In this document: positions 61,711 to 64,000 of the stretch, one piece after another | Position numbering within the stretch: the first letter of the stretch is position 1 | How the letters are laid out: every line of letters begins with the position of its first letter | Assembly: GCA_900466875.1 (NCBI GenBank) | Contig: UBNQ01000004.1 | Location: forward strand, 1-64,000 | Source of the DNA: Hyphomicrobiales bacterium | Lineage (GTDB): Bacteria; Pseudomonadota; Alphaproteobacteria; Rhizobiales; Rhizobiaceae | Length of the DNA: 64,000 nt | Direction: 5' to 3' | The notes under the pieces: model-generated | Database searches by the model: none | Told to the model about the DNA's origin: nothing | Seen by the model: the letters and a program-made list of their open reading frames with translations, nothing else | Translations under genes and position numbers: made by a program

Positions 61711-62454
61711 TCAGATCCCGATGCGCCCGAGCGCCGGTATCTTGATGCCGGGTCGGGCGAGATCGAAGCCCGCGACAAGCCCTAGAAAATGCACTTCCAG
61801 GCCGCTGCGCTGGCCGATGGAAAACCCCGCAAGCCCCCGGATCGTCACATGCAGGTCGCGCCAGTCTTCATCCAGGTGGACGAATTCTCCGTCCGGCAGG
61901 TAATCGCGACCGACCGCATGCGGCGGCAGCACAGCACCCAGTTCCGGCAGGGTTCTCAGCACATAGGCGACGAAGGTATTGGAGTTCGGTCCCGGCCAGA
62001 TCGTGTAACCGCCGGGCTCGGCATAAGGATAGGCGGCGATTGCGCCCTCGATCTTCGGGATCAGCAACTCTGCTTTCGAGCCGGTGACCGACGCCACCAG
62101 TTGCGGCATGTTGGAATACCAATAGGCGTCCGCTGCCCGGTGGTTGCGCCGGATCGGTGATCCCCAGCCCACCTTGTCGTAACGCGTATAGGTGGAGGCG
62201 CCCTTTTCCTTGGTAACGATCCAGGCATGGCTGGCAACCGCGCCTTTCAGCCCGCCGGTCATGGCGGAAAAGATATAGATTGCGGCGTCATTGCTGTCTT
62301 CCGGCTTCGGCAGAATTCCGGCCGATGTCCAGCGCGCGGCACTCCACCCGGACGGATGGTCCTGCATCGCCCAGAAACCGGCCGAAGCGAAGGTCGGCAG
62401 CAGATAGATGACGAAGATGACGATCAGCAGACGTTTTACCGATTTCATAAGCAT
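61711..62454 (-). CDS. DUF3750 family protein
   Basis: A 247-residue protein with an N-terminal membrane segment or signal (KSVKRLLIVIFVIYLLPTFASAG). The domain follows: AAIYIFSAMTGGLKGAVASHAWIVTKEKGASTYTRYDKVGWGSPIRRN, then TIWPGPNSNTFVAYVLRTLPELGAVLPPHAVGRDYL and a C-terminal GLEVHFLGLVAGFDLARPGIKIPALGRIG. DUF3750 has no known function; a His and a Ser-Asn-Thr motif in the family suggest a possible hydrolase fold. Start at ATG 62454 or ATG 62448. It is divergent from the asparaginase gene, 85 bases apart. Confidence 0.8.
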   Translation of the reverse strand: MLMKSVKRLLIVIFVIYLLPTFASAGFWAMQDHPSGWSAARWTSAGILPKPEDSNDAAIYIFSAMTGGLKGAVASHAWIVTKEKGASTYTRYDKVGWGSPIRRNHRAADAYWYSNMPQLVASVTGSKAELLIPKIEGAIAAYPYAEPGGYTIWPGPNSNTFVAYVLRTLPELGAVLPPHAVGRDYLPDGEFVHLDEDWRDLHVTIRGLAGFSIGQRSGLEVHFLGLVAGFDLARPGIKIPALGRIGI

Positions 62455-62539
62455 TTCCCGTGCAAGAATTCCGCGAACAGGCTATGAGCCTGCCACTCAT
62501 CTCTTGTTGCCATAGAAGCCAGCAAAATCAGGACAGACC

Positions 62540-63547
62540 ATGCAAAATCCCGTTACCGTCGAAGTGACCCGCGGCAAGCTTGTCGAGAGCCGCCACCGGG
62601 GATTGGGCGTGGTCGTCGATGGTAGCGGCCGGACGGTGTTTTCCTTCGGAGATGCCGAAGCCGGTGTCTTTCCGCGCTCCTCCTGCAAGGCCATGCAGGC
62701 GCTGCCACTCATCGAGAGCGGTGCGGCCGATGCCTATGGCTTCGGCGACGCCGAGCTCGCCTTTGCCTGCGCCTCGCATTCCGGCGAGGACCGTCACGTC
62801 GAGATGGCGGCATCGATGCTGGCAAAGGCTGGTCGCGATGTGTTGGCGCTCGAATGCGGCGCGCACTGGTCGTCCGATCAGACTGCGCTCATCCATCAGG
62901 CACGCACCATCAACCGGCCGACTGCGCTGCATAACAATTGCTCGGGAAAACATTCCGGCTTCGTCTGCGCCTGTGTCCACTCCGGCGCACCGGTCGAAGG
63001 TTATATCGGTTACGACCATCCGCTGCAGCGGGAAATCCGCGAGGTGATGCAGAGCCTGACGGGCGCCGTTCTCGGCGAAGACAATTGCGGCACGGATGGC
63101 TGCTCGATCCCGACCTACGCCGTGCCGCTCAAGGGACTGGCCCATGGTTTTGCGAAAATGCTGACCGGTGAGGGACTGTCGGCATCGCGTGCAAAGGCAT
63201 CGCGCCGGCTGATCGATGCCTGCATGGCCGAACCCTTTTACGTTGCCGGCACCGGTCGCGCCTGCACGAAACTGATGGAACTGGCGCCCGGCAGGATTTT
63301 TGCGAAGACAGGTGCCGAAGGCGTCTTCGTTGCGGCCCTTCCCGAACAGGGCCTCGCCATGGCAGTGAAATGCGAGGACGGCACGACGCGCGCCGCCGAA
63401 GCGATGATCTATGCGCTGATCGCCCGCTATTTCGAAAAGGGCGGCGAGATCGAGACGAAGCTGATGGCCATGGCCAACCGCCAGATGAAGAACTGGAACG
63501 GTATTCATGTCGGTGATGTCCGCGTGACCGACGCCATGTTCGCCTGA
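62540..63547 (+). CDS. L-asparaginase (rhizobial type, ReAV-like)
   Basis: Hydrolyses asparagine to aspartate and ammonia. The 335-residue protein belongs to the rhizobial L-asparaginase family (PF06089), not to the E. coli types. Visible motifs are PRSSCKAMQALPL with the Ser-x-x-Lys pair near residue 47, NNCSGKHSGFVCAC with Cys and Lys near 133, EDNCGTDGCSIPTYAVP, and GTGRACTKLM. These Cys and Lys residues match the active and zinc site of Rhizobium etli ReAV. It is divergent from the DUF3750 gene and followed by a strong hairpin. Confidence 0.9.
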   Translation: MQNPVTVEVTRGKLVESRHRGLGVVVDGSGRTVFSFGDAEAGVFPRSSCKAMQALPLIESGAADAYGFGDAELAFACASHSGEDRHVEMAASMLAKAGRDVLALECGAHWSSDQTALIHQARTINRPTALHNNCSGKHSGFVCACVHSGAPVEGYIGYDHPLQREIREVMQSLTGAVLGEDNCGTDGCSIPTYAVPLKGLAHGFAKMLTGEGLSASRAKASRRLIDACMAEPFYVAGTGRACTKLMELAPGRIFAKTGAEGVFVAALPEQGLAMAVKCEDGTTRAAEAMIYALIARYFEKGGEIETKLMAMANRQMKNWNGIHVGDVRVTDAMFA

Positions 63548-63625
63548 GATTGCCTCGGTTCCCGTAGGGGTGAAGGGGACTTGGACGGGTGAAGTCCGCT
63601 ATCGGCCCGAAGCTGTCATTAAGTC

Positions 63626-63656
63626 CGGCCCGTGCTGATGATCCCGGCACGGGCCG
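63626..63656. terminator. Hairpin between convergent genes
   Basis: A perfect 10-bp stem (arms 63626-63635 and 63647-63656) lies between the asparaginase gene and the convergent dehydrogenase gene and may act in both directions. The T-run is weak. Confidence 0.55.
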
Positions 63657-63665
63657 AACGGAAAT

Positions 63666-64000
63666 TTATAGGGTCACGACGATCTTGCCGATCTGTTCGT
63701 TGCTTTCAAGGAAGCGAGTAGCCTCCTGAACCTGGTCGAACGCGAATGTGCGGGCGATGAGGGGATCGAGGGTGCCCGATCGAAGCCCGTCATTAATAAA
63801 CGTCTTCGCACGATCAAGGATCGCATCGTCCGAGACGATCTCAGTGTAGAGATAGCCTTTCAATGTCAGGCTCTTGCCGAGAACGGCAAGTTGCGGGAAC
63901 TGACCCTCCTCTGCGCTGAGAGCGCCGTATTCCAGCAATATGCCCCCCACAGACATGCAGTCGGCAAGTTGGGCGATCGCAGGTCCGCCAATGGGGTCGA
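63666..64000 (-). CDS. Zinc-type alcohol dehydrogenase, C-terminal part (5' end outside window)
   Basis: The frame is open to the window edge: DPIGGPAIAQLADCMSVGGI precedes the internal ATG at 63956, so the real start is upstream of the window. About 111 residues are seen. LTLKGYLYTEIVSDDAIL and the closing FAFDQVQEATRFLESNEQIGKIVVTL are the typical C-terminal half of medium-chain, zinc or quinone-type dehydrogenases. The catalytic half is not visible, so the substrate cannot be named. Confidence 0.8.
   Translation of the reverse strand, partial: DPIGGPAIAQLADCMSVGGILLEYGALSAEEGQFPQLAVLGKSLTLKGYLYTEIVSDDAILDRAKTFINDGLRSGTLDPLIARTFAFDQVQEATRFLESNEQIGKIVVTL

Overview
The window looks like a chromosomal segment of a Rhizobiaceae alphaproteobacterium (Rhizobium, Neorhizobium or Agrobacterium type). 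The basis is GC-rich coding sequence, an AcvB/VirJ-type lipid hydrolase, a rhizobial-type L-asparaginase, betC-betB-betA, a 48-residue DUF1127 protein, and a RIME-like palindromic repeat in an intergenic gap. The species is not resolved by reading alone. No insertion sequence, prophage, CRISPR array or rRNA was seen.

Layout. 1-8.3 kb is housekeeping: the C-terminal part of SMC, pyruvate phosphate dikinase, a VOC protein, a small lipoprotein, a DUF1499 membrane protein, an MBL-fold hydrolase and tRNA-Gln(UUG). Next to the tRNA lies a small trypco2-like gene that is frameshifted. 8.9-37.6 kb is a large surface-polysaccharide locus between tRNA-Gln and tRNA-Pro(CGG). It holds a FemAB-like acyltransferase, two flavoproteins of the UGM/protoporphyrinogen-oxidase fold, a Wzx-type flippase and a Wzy-type polymerase. 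It also holds an operon for a CDP-activated, probably C-methylated sugar, a Tat-exported GH16 glycanase, an ExoF-like OPX protein, an ExoY-like initiating transferase and several glycosyltransferases (one a GT4-GT2 fusion). The chain-length protein has a degenerate kinase domain. A KpsT/KpsE ABC exporter with two KpsM permeases ends the locus. No regulator gene lies inside it; its control regions are AT-rich.

37.8-49 kb is mainly sulfur assimilation. cysH-cysD-cysN is divergent from an Rrf2-family regulator, and sbp-cysT-cysW-cysA encodes sulfate uptake. A ParDE toxin-antitoxin pair and a GNAT gene lie between them. 49-64 kb holds a soluble lysyl-phosphatidylglycerol-synthase-like protein with AcvB, an EamA protein and betC-betB-betA without betI. 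It continues with a HigBA pair, an EAL-CBS-GGDEF protein with a Pho-box-like array upstream, a quinone oxidoreductase, a small-ORF/hairpin region, DUF1127, DUF3750, L-asparaginase and a partial alcohol dehydrogenase.

How it works together (inference). The ExoY-like enzyme would start a lipid-linked repeat unit, the glycosyltransferases extend it with sugars from the rfbF operon, Wzx and Wzy flip and polymerise it, and the PCP and OPX proteins control length and export. The kps genes suggest a second, ABC-dependent export route in the same locus. The most unusual elements are the two-permease Kps arrangement, the kinase-dead PCP, the zinc-peptidase-like DUF4910 protein inside a sugar operon, and the frameshifted trypco2 gene.
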